DNA of 64,000 bases from UBA3305 sp002373555 (GCA_946612455.1 CAMOER010000010.1:9715-73714); one strand, 5' to 3'. Shown: positions 42,428-51,542, counted from the first letter of the stretch. A program made the numbers and translations. Notes: a model not told the origin generated them from the sequence alone.

Positions 42428-42721
42428 TTACTCCTTCTTTCCGATTCTCTCCGCCGCCATCTCGATTCCTTCATTATCATCGGACAGAAGCCGGTTCACG
42501 CGGCTGATCGTAGCGGTCGAAGCGCCGTTGCTCGCGCAGATCTCCTGGTACGTCTGTCCCCCCAAAAGACGCACCCCGACATCGAACCGCTGCGACAGGG
42601 ACAGCAGTTCATTCGGTGTACAGATATCCTCAAAGAAGGAATAGCATTCTTCCTTATTCTTCAGTTTCAGTACCGCGTCAAACAACTGTTCAACGTTCGG
42701 CGTATGGATCTTTTTATTCAC
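42428..42721 (-). CDS. TrpR-like protein, YerC/YecD family
   Basis: A small DNA-binding protein with the Trp-repressor fold: LFDAVLKLKNKEECYSFFED, then ELLSLSQRFDVGVRLLGGQT and the helix-turn-helix YQEICASNGASTATISRVNR. The start is taken as GTG at 42721, five bases after GGAGG, giving 97 residues; a longer ATG frame would cover the binding site. The family's targets are not well known. It faces the GH43 gene across a hairpin. Confidence 0.85.
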   Translation of the reverse strand: MNKKIHTPNVEQLFDAVLKLKNKEECYSFFEDICTPNELLSLSQRFDVGVRLLGGQTYQEICASNGASTATISRVNRLLSDDNEGIEMAAERIGKKE

Positions 42722-42912
42722 TCTCTCCTCCCATATATTTCCTGATGATCCGAAAGCATCTCCGGATCCAGGCACTACACTGCTTTTATCTTTTACAGTT
42801 TAACACTTTGAAGTGAAAAAGGCAAGACAGGTGCAGCGAAATAATACAATCCTAAGACTATTTATACGATTATTTGCCGAATGTAAAAAGGAAATTTTTT
42901 TGCAAAAAAAGC

Positions 42913-42979
42913 TTGCATTATTTTCCTTCCTGTAGTATTCTCTTTAACAAGCAATCGCTTTAACGCATAAAAGCGTTGC
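42913..42979 (+). promoter_or_regulatory. Promoter and dyad upstream of the sodium:solute symporter
   Basis: TTGCAT (42913-42918) and TATTCT (42936-42941) have a 17-base spacer. Just downstream GCAATCGCTTT (42951-42961) mirrors AAAAGCGTTGC (42969-42979), an imperfect dyad over the start region that resembles LacI/CcpA-type operators in its central CG steps. The regulator is unknown. Confidence 0.55.
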
Positions 42980-43006
42980 ATCAGTAAACCATTGGAGGTG
43001 TCTGTT

Positions 43007-44548
43007 ATGTTTATCAAAGTTCTTCTGCTCATTGTCTTCTTCGCAGTCATGATCGGAATCGGCTTCTACTGCAGGAAGCACTCTACAGATGTGAACGGAT
43101 TCGTGCTCGGCGGCCGCTCGGTCGGTCCCTGGTTCACCGCTTTCGCTTACGGTACCTCCTATTTTTCTGCTGTTATCTTCGTTGGTTACGCCGGACAGTT
43201 CGGCTGGAAGTACGGCATCGCATCCACGTGGGTCGGCATCGGCAACGCGCTGATCGGTTCTCTCCTTGCATGGGTCATCCTCGGCAGAAGGACCCGCATC
43301 ATGACGCAGCATCTGGATTCCGCGACCATGCCGCAGTTCTTCGAAGCCCGCTACAACAGCCCTGCGCTGAAAATAGCCGCATCCATCATCACATTCATTT
43401 TCCTGATTCCCTACACGGCTTCTCTGTACAACGGTCTTTCCAGACTGTTCGGAATGGCTTTCAACATTGATTACTCCGTCTGTGTGATCGTCATGGCCGT
43501 TCTGACCGGCATCTATGTCATTGCCGGCGGCTACATGGCTACCGCCATCAACGATTTTGTCCAGGGAATCATTATGCTTTTCGGCATCTGTGCGATCATC
43601 TTTGCCGTGCTGAAGAGCCAGGGCGGCTTCCTGGCCGCGCTCGACGGACTCGCACAGGTCACAGACGAGACCGTTTCCGCTACCCCCGGCGTGTTCAATT
43701 CCTTCTTCGGCCCGGATCCCTTCAACCTGCTCTGCGTCGTTATCCTGACTTCGCTCGGCACCTGGGGCCTGCCGCAGATGGTGCAGAAATTCTATGCGAT
43801 CAAGAGTGAGAAATCCATCGCCACCGGTACTGTCGTTTCCACCTTTTTCGCCTTTGTCGTAGCAGGAGGATGTTACTTCCTGGGCGGATTCGGCCGTCTG
43901 TTCTCGGATAAGATCGATATTGCCGCGAACGGATTCGACTCAGTCATCCCGACCATGCTCTCCGGTCTTCCGGATATCCTGATCGCGCTGGTCGTGATCC
44001 TGGTCCTCTCGGCTTCCATGTCCACACTGTCTTCGCTGGTCCTGACCTCCAGTTCCACCCTGACGCTGGACCTGCTGAAAGGCCGTGTCGTAAAGGAAAT
44101 GGATGAAAAACGTCAGGTTCTGATCATGCGCTGGCTGATCGTCGTATTCGTTGCGATCTCTGTCGTCATCGCGATCATTCAGTACAAGTCGAACGTCACC
44201 TTCATCGCGCAGCTGATGGGCGTTTCGTGGGGCGCGCTTGCCGGCGCATTCATCGCTCCGTTCCTGTATGGCCTGTACTGGAAAGGCGCTTCTCCTGCAG
44301 CCTGCTGGGTAAGCTTCATTTTCTCGACTGTGGTCATGCTGGCCAACATGCTGGTCAGACCGAGCTTCCCCGTTGTTCTTCAGTCTCCGATCAACGCCGG
44401 TGCGTTCTGCATGCTGGCCGGACTCGTGATCGTCCCGATCGTATCCGTCTTTACAGCGAAGCCGGATAAAGCGATTGTGGAAAGCGCCTTCGCATGCTAC
44501 AATGAAAAAGTACTGGTTCCGAAGCGCAGAGCACTGGAAGAGAACTGA
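43007..44548 (+). CDS. Sodium:solute symporter (SSS family)
   Basis: A secondary transporter of the PutP/SglT family with about 13 helices in 513 residues. FVLGGRSVGPWFTAFAYGTS near residue 30 and the long SSS signature region AYVIAGGYMATAINDFVQG-like segment near residue 180 support it. The ATG at 43007 follows GGAGGTGTCTGTT; a TTG frame five codons longer would translate the binding site. The substrate cannot be deduced; the neighbours do not fix it. Confidence 0.92.
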   Translation: MFIKVLLLIVFFAVMIGIGFYCRKHSTDVNGFVLGGRSVGPWFTAFAYGTSYFSAVIFVGYAGQFGWKYGIASTWVGIGNALIGSLLAWVILGRRTRIMTQHLDSATMPQFFEARYNSPALKIAASIITFIFLIPYTASLYNGLSRLFGMAFNIDYSVCVIVMAVLTGIYVIAGGYMATAINDFVQGIIMLFGICAIIFAVLKSQGGFLAALDGLAQVTDETVSATPGVFNSFFGPDPFNLLCVVILTSLGTWGLPQMVQKFYAIKSEKSIATGTVVSTFFAFVVAGGCYFLGGFGRLFSDKIDIAANGFDSVIPTMLSGLPDILIALVVILVLSASMSTLSSLVLTSSSTLTLDLLKGRVVKEMDEKRQVLIMRWLIVVFVAISVVIAIIQYKSNVTFIAQLMGVSWGALAGAFIAPFLYGLYWKGASPAACWVSFIFSTVVMLANMLVRPSFPVVLQSPINAGAFCMLAGLVIVPIVSVFTAKPDKAIVESAFACYNEKVLVPKRRALEEN

Positions 44549-44558
44549 TTTCCAACAG

Positions 44559-44597
44559 AAAAAAGGGGATCTGTGCAGGGCACAGATCCCCTTTTTC
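44559..44597 (+). terminator. Terminator after the symporter gene
   Basis: AAAAGGGGATCTGTG and CACAGATCCCCTTTT form a 15-bp stem with a 5-base loop ending in a T-run. It stands 10 bases after the stop codon. Confidence 0.93.
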
Positions 44598-44616
44598 ATT
44601 AAAGGAGGAAGAATCC

Positions 44617-45774
44617 ATGAAACATGTACGATTATTTACTGCTGCCGCAGTGATGCTGCTGTTCATTCTGTTGCCGGTAAATGTACGTGCCGAAGTGTCC
44701 GGGAAGGTGGGCGGCATCAGCTGGTCCGTATCCGATGACAGAGTCCTCACCATCAGCGGTACCGGCGCCATGCCGGATTATGAAGCCCGGAGTCTTATGG
44801 AACGTGAAGGGACTCCAAAAAGGCCTCCGTGGGACCACAATCGGGTCCGGAAAGTCATCATTGAAGAAGGCATCACAAAGGTCGGAGCCAGTTCGTTCTA
44901 CAATTATCAGCAGCTGACTGAGGTGGAACTCCCTTCCACCTTAACGGAAATCGGCCGGGCAGCTTTCTCCGATTGTACGGTCCTGCCCGAAATAACGATC
45001 CCCGATTCCGTCAGCCGTCTGGATGATTACGCATTTCACGGCTGCGGCGAACTGAAGACGATCACGATCCCCGGAAAGATCGAAAAAATAGGGGATTATG
45101 CTTTTTGCGACTGTTATTCTCTGAAAACGGTTCAATTAAACCAGGGGCTGAAGACAATAGGCGTGTGTTCTTTCTGTTTTTGTTATTCACTGAAAAACAT
45201 CACGGTTCCTGACGGAGTAACAAAGATTGAGGACGGCGCATTCGACAGATGCCGGGAACTGCGATCGATCAGTCTGCCGGACTCGCTCAAAACGATCGGT
45301 GAAACCGCGTTTTCCTTCCTTGACAAACTGCGTTCTGTAAAGATCCCTGATTCCGTGACCTCCATAGGCATCAACTCGTTCAGCGACTGTCCGCGTCTTA
45401 CCGAAGTAAAAGGCGGCGGCGGCCTGAAAAAAATCGGCAATGCAGCATTTTATAATTGCTATCGTCTGAAAAAGATAACCATTGGAAAAAAAGTAACTTT
45501 TATCGGCGCCCATGCTTTTGAACGCTGCAGGAAGCTCCGTTCCATCACGATTCCGGCAAAAGTAAAAAAGATTGATTTTTTCGCCTTCTATGAATGCACC
45601 GGCCTGAAAAAGCTGACGGTAAAAACCACAAAACTGAACAGTAAACGTCTCGGGGAAAAAGCGTTTTATAAAGTGCCGGCATCTGTTCGGGTGACAGTCC
45701 CCCGTTCCAGAAGAAAGGCATACCGCTCCCTGTTCATTTCCAGAGGAATGTCTCCCCGGGCATCCATAAAATAA
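44617..45774 (+). CDS. Secreted leucine-rich-repeat protein (BspA-like LRR_5)
   Basis: A 385-residue exported protein. The signal peptide MKHVRLFTAAAVMLLFILLP ends near VRAEV. An N-terminal segment (ISWSVSDDRVLTISGTGAMP) precedes about nine LRR_5 repeats of 22-23 residues with the pattern IPDSVSRLDDYAFHGCGELK, running to about residue 345. The Arg/Lys-rich C-terminus carries no sortase signal. Such proteins may bind host or microbial surfaces, a family-level inference. A+T content appears higher than in its neighbours. The start has AAAGGAGGAAGAATCC. Confidence 0.9.
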   Translation: MKHVRLFTAAAVMLLFILLPVNVRAEVSGKVGGISWSVSDDRVLTISGTGAMPDYEARSLMEREGTPKRPPWDHNRVRKVIIEEGITKVGASSFYNYQQLTEVELPSTLTEIGRAAFSDCTVLPEITIPDSVSRLDDYAFHGCGELKTITIPGKIEKIGDYAFCDCYSLKTVQLNQGLKTIGVCSFCFCYSLKNITVPDGVTKIEDGAFDRCRELRSISLPDSLKTIGETAFSFLDKLRSVKIPDSVTSIGINSFSDCPRLTEVKGGGGLKKIGNAAFYNCYRLKKITIGKKVTFIGAHAFERCRKLRSITIPAKVKKIDFFAFYECTGLKKLTVKTTKLNSKRLGEKAFYKVPASVRVTVPRSRRKAYRSLFISRGMSPRASIK

Positions 45775-45791
45775 ACCATGCAGGTATTTTC

Positions 45792-46652
45792 ATGATCACA
45801 GACTTCCATACACACATATTTCCCGACAGGATCGCGGCTGCAGCCATTGACAAGCTCAGCCGCGCTGCACATATCAGGCCGTTTCTGGATGCTTCCGCAG
45901 CATCGCTTCTTGCTTCCATGGAAGACGCAGGGATCGGCCGCTCTGTCCTGCTTCCCGTCGCAACTGCGGCAAGGCAGGTGGAAAAACTGAATGATTCGGC
46001 TGCGATACTGAATGAAAAATACGCAGATCCCGGCAGCGGGAAACCGCGGCTGCTTTCCTTCGGCGCCATGCATCCGGATTATGACGGCTGGAGGAATGAG
46101 CTTTCGAGAATGAGAGAACTTGGTCTGCAGGGATTCAAGCTCCATCCCGTTTACCAGGGGGTAGATATAGACGATATCTCCTATCTTCGTATATTCGCGC
46201 GGGCTGCGGAACTGGATCTGATCGTGGTCACCCATGCCGGTTTTGATATCGGTTTCCCCGGTGTGGAACACTGTTCTCCTCCTATGTGCCGGCATGTCTG
46301 CGAAGAGATCGGACCGTTCAAATTTGTGCTTGCCCACATGGGCGGCTGGCGGAACTGGGATGAAGTGCCTGAGCTGCTGTCCGATACCGGCGCCTATATC
46401 GATACGGCCTTCTCCACAGAGGAATTCCCGCCGCTTGATGACGGCTACTGGGATGATAAAAACACTTCCATGCTGGACGCGGCGGAGACCGTAAAGATCA
46501 TCCGCGCTTTCGGTAGTGACCATGTGCTGTTCGGCACGGATTCCCCGTGGTCGGATCAGAGGCAGAGCCTGGACTTTTTCAAAAAGCTCCCCCTTTCACA
46601 GGATGAGCTTGCAAACATCCTTTCTGATAACGCAGAACGGCTTCTCGGATGA
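45792..46652 (+). CDS. Amidohydrolase family protein (ACMSD-like)
   Basis: A cytoplasmic metal-dependent hydrolase or decarboxylase of the amidohydrolase-2 family, 286 residues. Metal ligands are visible in ITDFHTHIFPDRI (HxH), the His of GFKLHPVYQG and VVTHAGFD, and the Asp of VLFGTDSPWSDQ. The family includes aminocarboxymuconate decarboxylase and related TIM-barrel enzymes. The exact reaction is unknown. It starts 17 bases after the leucine-rich-repeat gene and probably shares its transcript. Confidence 0.87.
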   Translation: MITDFHTHIFPDRIAAAAIDKLSRAAHIRPFLDASAASLLASMEDAGIGRSVLLPVATAARQVEKLNDSAAILNEKYADPGSGKPRLLSFGAMHPDYDGWRNELSRMRELGLQGFKLHPVYQGVDIDDISYLRIFARAAELDLIVVTHAGFDIGFPGVEHCSPPMCRHVCEEIGPFKFVLAHMGGWRNWDEVPELLSDTGAYIDTAFSTEEFPPLDDGYWDDKNTSMLDAAETVKIIRAFGSDHVLFGTDSPWSDQRQSLDFFKKLPLSQDELANILSDNAERLLG

Positions 46653-46668
46653 GAAGCCGTTCTTTATT
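46634..46668 (+). terminator. Bidirectional terminator
   Basis: AGAACGGCTTCTC and GAGAAGCCGTTCT form a 13-bp stem with a 4-base loop, overlapping the amidohydrolase stop codon and followed by TTATTT. The convergent MOSC gene ends two bases on. Confidence 0.9.
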
Positions 46669-46669
46669 T

Positions 46670-47113
46670 CTATTCGATCATGATCCTGTCGCCGGCTCTT
46701 GCCGTCCCGCCTTCGAGTACCGCCGCGAAAACGCCTTCCCGCGGCATCACGCAGTCACCCGCCTGCCGTCTGATCGCGCAGTCGGCATGACATTCCTTCC
46801 CGATCTGCGTGACTTCGCACAGAGCACTGCCGATCCGCAGTCTTGTGCCCACAGCCAGCGCCTTCAGTTCAATCCCCTCACACAGGATATTCTCTGCGAA
46901 CACGCCCGGGAACAGCTTCACGGAAACATGTTCCTGCATGCGGTCCACGCTCTCCTTCGCCAGCAGGCTCACCTGCCGGTGCCATTTTCCGGCGTGTGCG
47001 TCCCCGAGGATCCCGTGGTCCGGCACCAGTTGAACCGCTTCCACCGGATGCTTCTGTTCACCCTTTCTTTCGCTGATACAGATGGCATGGATCAAAGCTT
47101 CCTTTCCGCACAT
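46670..47113 (-). CDS. MOSC-domain protein
   Basis: A 147-residue single MOSC domain, the C-terminal sulfur-carrier domain of molybdenum cofactor sulfurases. GILGDAHAGKWHRQVSLLA near residue 28, the FAENILCEGIEL segment and the Cys-containing GKECHADCAIRRQAGDC near residue 105 are typical. It could carry or insert sulfur on a molybdopterin enzyme. The ATG at 47113 is preferred over a GTG at 47122 because AGAGGTG fits as binding site. No molybdoenzyme gene is adjacent. Confidence 0.88.
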   Translation of the reverse strand: MCGKEALIHAICISERKGEQKHPVEAVQLVPDHGILGDAHAGKWHRQVSLLAKESVDRMQEHVSVKLFPGVFAENILCEGIELKALAVGTRLRIGSALCEVTQIGKECHADCAIRRQAGDCVMPREGVFAAVLEGGTARAGDRIMIE

Positions 47114-47191
47114 TTCCCGCACCTCTTTCTAAAAAAATCAGCTTCATTATAAATATATCCGCCTACTATGTCAATGCCAATTCGGCGCAGC

Positions 47192-47219
47192 AAAAAGGCG
47201 GCCGCAGAACGGCCGCCTT
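47192..47219 (-). terminator. Terminator of the ior-paaK-ACT operon
   Basis: AAGGCGGCCG and CGGCCGCCTT form a 10-bp GC-rich stem around AGAA... bases; on the minus strand five T follow. It is located 17 bases after the ACT gene stop. Confidence 0.85.
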
Positions 47220-47236
47220 CCATTTTACTTTTCCGT

Positions 47237-47671
47237 TCAGATCTCTTCGATCTCTTCCTGGCTCAGGATATACAGTCCCATCTTCTTCAGGGATATCTCC
47301 GCCTTCTTCGTATCCGCCACACGGAAGATCATATAGGCCTTCTTTTCCTTCTTTCCGCCGAGAAAAGCATACATATACTCGATGTTGACTTCCGCATCCG
47401 CGAAGTACTGCAGGAGCTTGTCCAGGCCGCCTGCTTCGTCCGGGATCTCGACGGCAAGAACAGATGTCAGACTCGCGACAAAATCGTTGTCCTTCAGGAG
47501 ATTCACAGCCGCATATGCATCATCCACGATGATCCTTGCAATGCCGAACTCGCTGGTCTCAGCCAGAGACAAAGCACGCATATCCACATTTGCATCCGCA
47601 AGCACGCCGGTCATCTTCTTCAGCTGTCCGGGCCTGTTTTCCAGAAATACCGAAATCTGTTTTACGCTCAT
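47237..47671 (-). CDS. ACT-domain protein, partner of phenylacetate-CoA ligase
   Basis: A 144-residue cytoplasmic protein of two ACT domains: residues 3-70 (KQISVFLENRPGQLKKMTGV) and 75-140 (VEIPDEAGGLDKLLQYFADA). Paired ACT proteins that follow paaK and ior genes are common in anaerobes and probably sense an amino acid to regulate the ligase or the oxidoreductase; this is inferred from the constant association. The gene begins 32 bases after paaK. Confidence 0.9.
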   Translation of the reverse strand: MSVKQISVFLENRPGQLKKMTGVLADANVDMRALSLAETSEFGIARIIVDDAYAAVNLLKDNDFVASLTSVLAVEIPDEAGGLDKLLQYFADAEVNIEYMYAFLGGKKEKKAYMIFRVADTKKAEISLKKMGLYILSQEEIEEI

Positions 47672-47703
47672 GTTATCTCTCCTTTCTCATCCTTTTGATC
47701 TGA

Positions 47704-49005
47704 TCAGATCTTTCTCTTATCGATCACACGCACAGCCTTGCCTTCGCTTCTTGCGATCGACTTCGGCGCGACCAGGGAGACCTTCGCCTTGATGCCCAGC
47801 ATGGACCGAAGACCTTCCACGAGATCCTTCTGGCGGGCGGAGATCTCACCCATGTTATCGGTGAACATCTCAGGCGTCATCTCTACCTGTACATCCAGTG
47901 TATCCGTATTATTGACTCTGTCAACAACAATCTGATAATTGGCGGCATAACCGTATTTCAGCAGGACAGTCTCGATCTGGCTCGGGAATACATTGACGCC
48001 GCGGATGATCAGCATATCGTCCGTACGTCCTTTCGGCTTCGTCATGCGCACGTGCGTACGGCCGCAGGAGCATTTCTCTCTGGTCAGGGTGCAGATATCT
48101 CTGGTACGATAACGCATCATCGGGAATGCTTCCTTGTCGATCGCCGTGAAAACAAGCTCGCCCTGGGTGCCTTCGGGAAGCACTTCGCCGGTATCGGGAT
48201 CGATGATCTCGGCAATGAAGTGATCCTCGTTGATATGCATGCCGCCCTGTGCGGAGCACTCGAAGGAAACGCCGGGGCCCGAAAGCTCGGTCAGTCCGTA
48301 GATGTCATAGGCCTTGATGCCCAGGGTATTCTGAATATCCTGGCGCATCTCCTCGCTCCAGGCTTCCGCGCCGAAGATACCGGCCTTGAGCGGGATATCA
48401 TCCGGTCCGTAGCCCATTTCCTTCATACGCTCGCCGAGATAAGCGGCGTAGCTGGGCGTGCAGCAGAGGATCGTCGCCTGCAGATCCATGATGAACATGA
48501 TCTGACGGTCGGTATTGCCGGAGCTGGTCGGGATCGTCAGACAGCCGACCTTATGGGAGCCGCCGTTCAGGCCGGGGCCGCCGGTGAACAGACCGTATCC
48601 GTAGGAAACCTGGCAGACATCCTCTTCGGTGCCGCCGGCTGCCATGATCGCTCTGGCGCAGCACTCTTCCCACAGATCGATATCATGCTGTGTGTAGAAA
48701 GCGACGACGCGCTTTCCGGTGGTACCGGAGGTGGACTGGATCCTGACGCAGTCCTTCAGGGGCTTGCCCATCAGGCCGTAGGGATAGGCTTCTCTCAGAT
48801 CGCTCTTGGTCAGGAACGGAAGCTTGTGAAGGTCATCAATGGACTTGATGTCTTCCGGCGTCACGCCTTTCTCTTCCATTTTCCTGCGATAATAAGGGAC
48901 ATTGTCCCAGACATGCTTTACCTGCTTGACGAGCTTCTCGTTCTGTATCTCAACAATTCTCTCTCTGGAAGCGCATTCAATGTCTTCCTGATAGTATCTC
49001 TCCAT
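47704..49005 (-). CDS. paaK: Phenylacetate-CoA ligase
   Basis: An adenylate-forming enzyme making aryl-acetyl-CoA from the free acid, CoA and ATP. The P-loop is IQSTSGTTGKRVVAFYTQHD near residue 90; AYDIYGLTELSGPGVSFEC and MRYRTRDICTLTREKCSCGR are the later core motifs, and TDDMLIIRGVNVFPSQIE the hinge. The 433 residues are the usual size. Next to iorAB it would reversibly interconvert aryl-acetyl-CoA and the acid, with ATP formed in fermentative direction. Confidence 0.95.
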   Translation of the reverse strand: MERYYQEDIECASRERIVEIQNEKLVKQVKHVWDNVPYYRRKMEEKGVTPEDIKSIDDLHKLPFLTKSDLREAYPYGLMGKPLKDCVRIQSTSGTTGKRVVAFYTQHDIDLWEECCARAIMAAGGTEEDVCQVSYGYGLFTGGPGLNGGSHKVGCLTIPTSSGNTDRQIMFIMDLQATILCCTPSYAAYLGERMKEMGYGPDDIPLKAGIFGAEAWSEEMRQDIQNTLGIKAYDIYGLTELSGPGVSFECSAQGGMHINEDHFIAEIIDPDTGEVLPEGTQGELVFTAIDKEAFPMMRYRTRDICTLTREKCSCGRTHVRMTKPKGRTDDMLIIRGVNVFPSQIETVLLKYGYAANYQIVVDRVNNTDTLDVQVEMTPEMFTDNMGEISARQKDLVEGLRSMLGIKAKVSLVAPKSIARSEGKAVRVIDKRKI

Positions 49006-49058
49006 ATGATCTCCTAAAGTTTTATTGTCTTCCCTTGCGCGGTCAGCGCTGTAATGGG

Positions 49059-49631
49059 TTACGCATTTTTGCCCAGCAAAAATGCCTTCTTATTCATTTC
49101 AAGAAACTTCGGCGGGACACATGCGGAGAGCGCTGCCATCCATTCTTCCTCGGGAATGTCGAAATAATGGGAAAGACGGCCCATGAGGACGATATTCACC
49201 GCACGGGAGCTTCCGGCTTCCTCTGCGAGCTTCAGGCAGTCGAGCGCATCGACCTTCGCGCCTTTTTCCCGCATTTTTTCCACGAGATCCTCCGGATAGG
49301 ATGCCGCACCGGTAATGACCGGCATCGGATCGATCTGCTGCGTATTCGTGACGATCTGGCCGTCCGGCTTCAGATAGGACAGCCATCTGGCCGCCTCCAG
49401 GATCTCGAATGAAACGATGAAATCCGCTTCACCCTGATCGATGACCGGTGAATAGACCTTGTCGCCGTAACGCACATAGGTGACCACGCTGCCGCCTCTC
49501 TGCGACATGCCGTGCACCTCTGAGACCTTGACATCATAGCCCCTGGAAAGAAGGAGCGCTCCGAGCATCTTGCTGGCAAGAAGTGATCCCTGCCCGCCGA
49601 CACCAACGATCATGATATTTTTCGTTTCCAT
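49059..49631 (-). CDS. iorB: Indolepyruvate:ferredoxin oxidoreductase, beta subunit
   Basis: IorB is the gamma-type domain partner of IorA. Residues 4-40 contain KNIMIVGVGGQGSLLASKML, with VSEVHGMSQRGGSVVTYVRY after it. The 190 residues are typical. The ATG at 49631 lacks a strong binding site of its own but starts five bases after the stop codon of a 23-codon ORF that has one, which suggests translational coupling. Confidence 0.95.
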   Translation of the reverse strand: METKNIMIVGVGGQGSLLASKMLGALLLSRGYDVKVSEVHGMSQRGGSVVTYVRYGDKVYSPVIDQGEADFIVSFEILEAARWLSYLKPDGQIVTNTQQIDPMPVITGAASYPEDLVEKMREKGAKVDALDCLKLAEEAGSSRAVNIVLMGRLSHYFDIPEEEWMAALSACVPPKFLEMNKKAFLLGKNA

Positions 49632-49635
49632 ATGT

Positions 49636-49707
49636 TCATTCCGCCGCCTGCGCGGCAAATCCTTTCCTTAGTTTGAGGATCATCCTCAGGATTCTTCTGT
49701 ACTGCAT
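49636..49707 (-). CDS. Small ORF of 23 codons between iorA and iorB
   Basis: ATG at 49707-49705 opens MQYRRILRMILKLRKGFAAQ followed by three residues and TGA at 49638-49636. TTTGGAGGAAAAGAA in front is a much stronger ribosome binding site than that of iorB, which starts four bases after the stop. The peptide would be basic and amphipathic. It may be a real small protein or only a device to load ribosomes onto iorB. It contains the DNA palindrome TGAGGATGATCCTCA. Confidence 0.5.
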   Translation of the reverse strand: MQYRRILRMILKLRKGFAAQAAE

Positions 49708-49820
49708 TTCTTTTCCTCCAAAGTTTATTTACTCAGGAACAAATGAAGCACATTCCTCAGCATCTGTATCAGCATCATGCGGTACGGCACGGCCGCCTGA
49801 CCGCATGGTGTCAGCATCCT

Positions 49821-51542
49821 TTACAGCGCCCCAAATCTGCACAGCTGCGTGCAGACTCTGCAGCCGGTGCAGAGCGTCGTATCGATCATCGCCTTGCCTT
49901 CCTTGATGGAGATCGCCGGACATCCGATCTGCATGCAGGCCTTGCAGCCGATGCATTTCTCCCGGCAGACGGAGATCGGGCCCGGATGCTTCACGTACTT
50001 CAGCAGCGCGCACGGACGTCTCGAAATGATCACGGACGGCGCTTCCACTGCAAGCTCTTCCTTCAGTACGGTATCGCACGCCTTCAGATCATAAGGATCC
50101 ACAACACGCACGCGCTCAAATCCCATGGCTCTGCAGAGCGCTTCCAGATCGATCTTTCCGGCCGGATCGCCTTTGATATTATATCCGGTCGTCGGATTCT
50201 GCTGGTGACCGGTCATGCCGGTGATGGAGTTGTCCAGAATGATGACCGTCGTATTCGACTGGTTGTAAGCGACATTTGCAAGGCCGGTCATGCCGGAGTG
50301 CATGAATGTGGAATCGCCCAGAACAGCAACGGTCTTCTTCTCCGCTTCCGCACCGAGCGCTTTGTTGAAGCCATGCGCAGCTCCGATGGAAGCACCCATG
50401 CAGAGCGTCATTTCCATGGCGCCGAGCGGCTGTACGGCACCGAGCGTGTAGCATCCGATATCGCCGAGAACCGTGCATCTGTTTCTCTTCAGCGTATAGA
50501 GAAGGCCTCTGTGCGGACATCCGGCGCACATGACGGGCGGTCTTGCAGGGACCGGATCATCGATTGAAACCGATTCCGGCACTTCTGCGCCGAGCGCTTT
50601 CGCCACAAGGTTCTGCGAGAATTCACCGCAGATCGGCAGGATATCCTTTCCGGAAACTTCCAGGCCGAGCGCGCGGACATGATTCTCAATGACCGGATCA
50701 AGCTCCTCGACGACCACCAGCTTCTCTACTTTCGCGGCAAAGTCACGGATCAGCTTCTCCGGCAGCGGATTCGCCATGCCGAGCTTCAGGACGCTCACGG
50801 AATCCCCGAAGACTTCCTTGACATACTGATACGAAGTGGAAGCCGTGATGATGCCGAGCTGTGTGCCGCCCATTTCCACGCGGTTCACGGGCGCTGTCTC
50901 GGCATATTCCGTAAGCTTCGCCGTTCTTTCTTCCACGAAAGGATGTCTTTTGATGGCGTTGCCGGGCATCATGACATACTTTGCGATATTCTTTTCATAG
51001 GGCTTTACCGGAACATTCCGTTCCCCGGTCTCGACGATCGACTGGGAATGCGCCACGCGGGTGCACATCTTGATCATGACCGGCGTATCGAATTGTTCGG
51101 AAAGTTCATAGGCAAGCTTTGTAAATTCCAGCGCTTCTTCGGAATCCGCCGGCTCCAGCATGGGCACCTTCGCGGCGATCGCGTGATGACGGGAATCCTG
51201 TTCATTCTGGGAGGAATGCATCCCTGCATCATCCGCCACGCCGATCACGAATCCGGCATTCACGCCCGTATAGGACATGGTGTAAAGCGGATCCGCCGCC
51301 ACATTCAGGCCGACATGCTTCTGTGCACAGAAAGCTCTTTTTCCGGCCAGGCAGGCCCCGAAAGCCGACTCCATGGCCACCTTCTCGTTCGGTGCCCATT
51401 CGCAGTAGATCTCATCGTACTTTGCCGCTTCCTCTGTTATCTCCGTACTCGGTGTGCCCGGATAGCTGGAAATGAAACATACGCCGGCTTCAAAAAGGCC
51501 GCGCGCGACAGCTTTATTCCCGAGCATGATCTCTTTCGCCAT
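49821..51542 (-). CDS. iorA: Indolepyruvate:ferredoxin oxidoreductase, alpha subunit
   Basis: IorA oxidatively decarboxylates aryl pyruvates (from Trp, Phe, Tyr transamination) to aryl-acetyl-CoA, reducing ferredoxin. The 573 residues comprise the pyrimidine-binding domain (SYPGTPSTEITEEAAKYDEI), the TPP-binding part with LGDSTFMHSGMTGLANVAYN and ILDNSITGMTGHQQNP, and a C-terminal 2[4Fe-4S] ferredoxin, EKCIGCKACMQIGCPAI and TTLCTGCRVCTQLC. It opens the operon under its own promoter and overlaps nothing. Confidence 0.96.
   Translation of the reverse strand: MAKEIMLGNKAVARGLFEAGVCFISSYPGTPSTEITEEAAKYDEIYCEWAPNEKVAMESAFGACLAGKRAFCAQKHVGLNVAADPLYTMSYTGVNAGFVIGVADDAGMHSSQNEQDSRHHAIAAKVPMLEPADSEEALEFTKLAYELSEQFDTPVMIKMCTRVAHSQSIVETGERNVPVKPYEKNIAKYVMMPGNAIKRHPFVEERTAKLTEYAETAPVNRVEMGGTQLGIITASTSYQYVKEVFGDSVSVLKLGMANPLPEKLIRDFAAKVEKLVVVEELDPVIENHVRALGLEVSGKDILPICGEFSQNLVAKALGAEVPESVSIDDPVPARPPVMCAGCPHRGLLYTLKRNRCTVLGDIGCYTLGAVQPLGAMEMTLCMGASIGAAHGFNKALGAEAEKKTVAVLGDSTFMHSGMTGLANVAYNQSNTTVIILDNSITGMTGHQQNPTTGYNIKGDPAGKIDLEALCRAMGFERVRVVDPYDLKACDTVLKEELAVEAPSVIISRRPCALLKYVKHPGPISVCREKCIGCKACMQIGCPAISIKEGKAMIDTTLCTGCRVCTQLCRFGAL

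Noticed and set aside
49729..49803. Short frame after iorA encoding MRSGGRAVPHDADTDAEECA, and an overlapping 17-codon frame starting MMLIQMLRNVL
   Set aside because: Neither has a ribosome binding site comparable to the ORF at 49636-49707, so neither was called.
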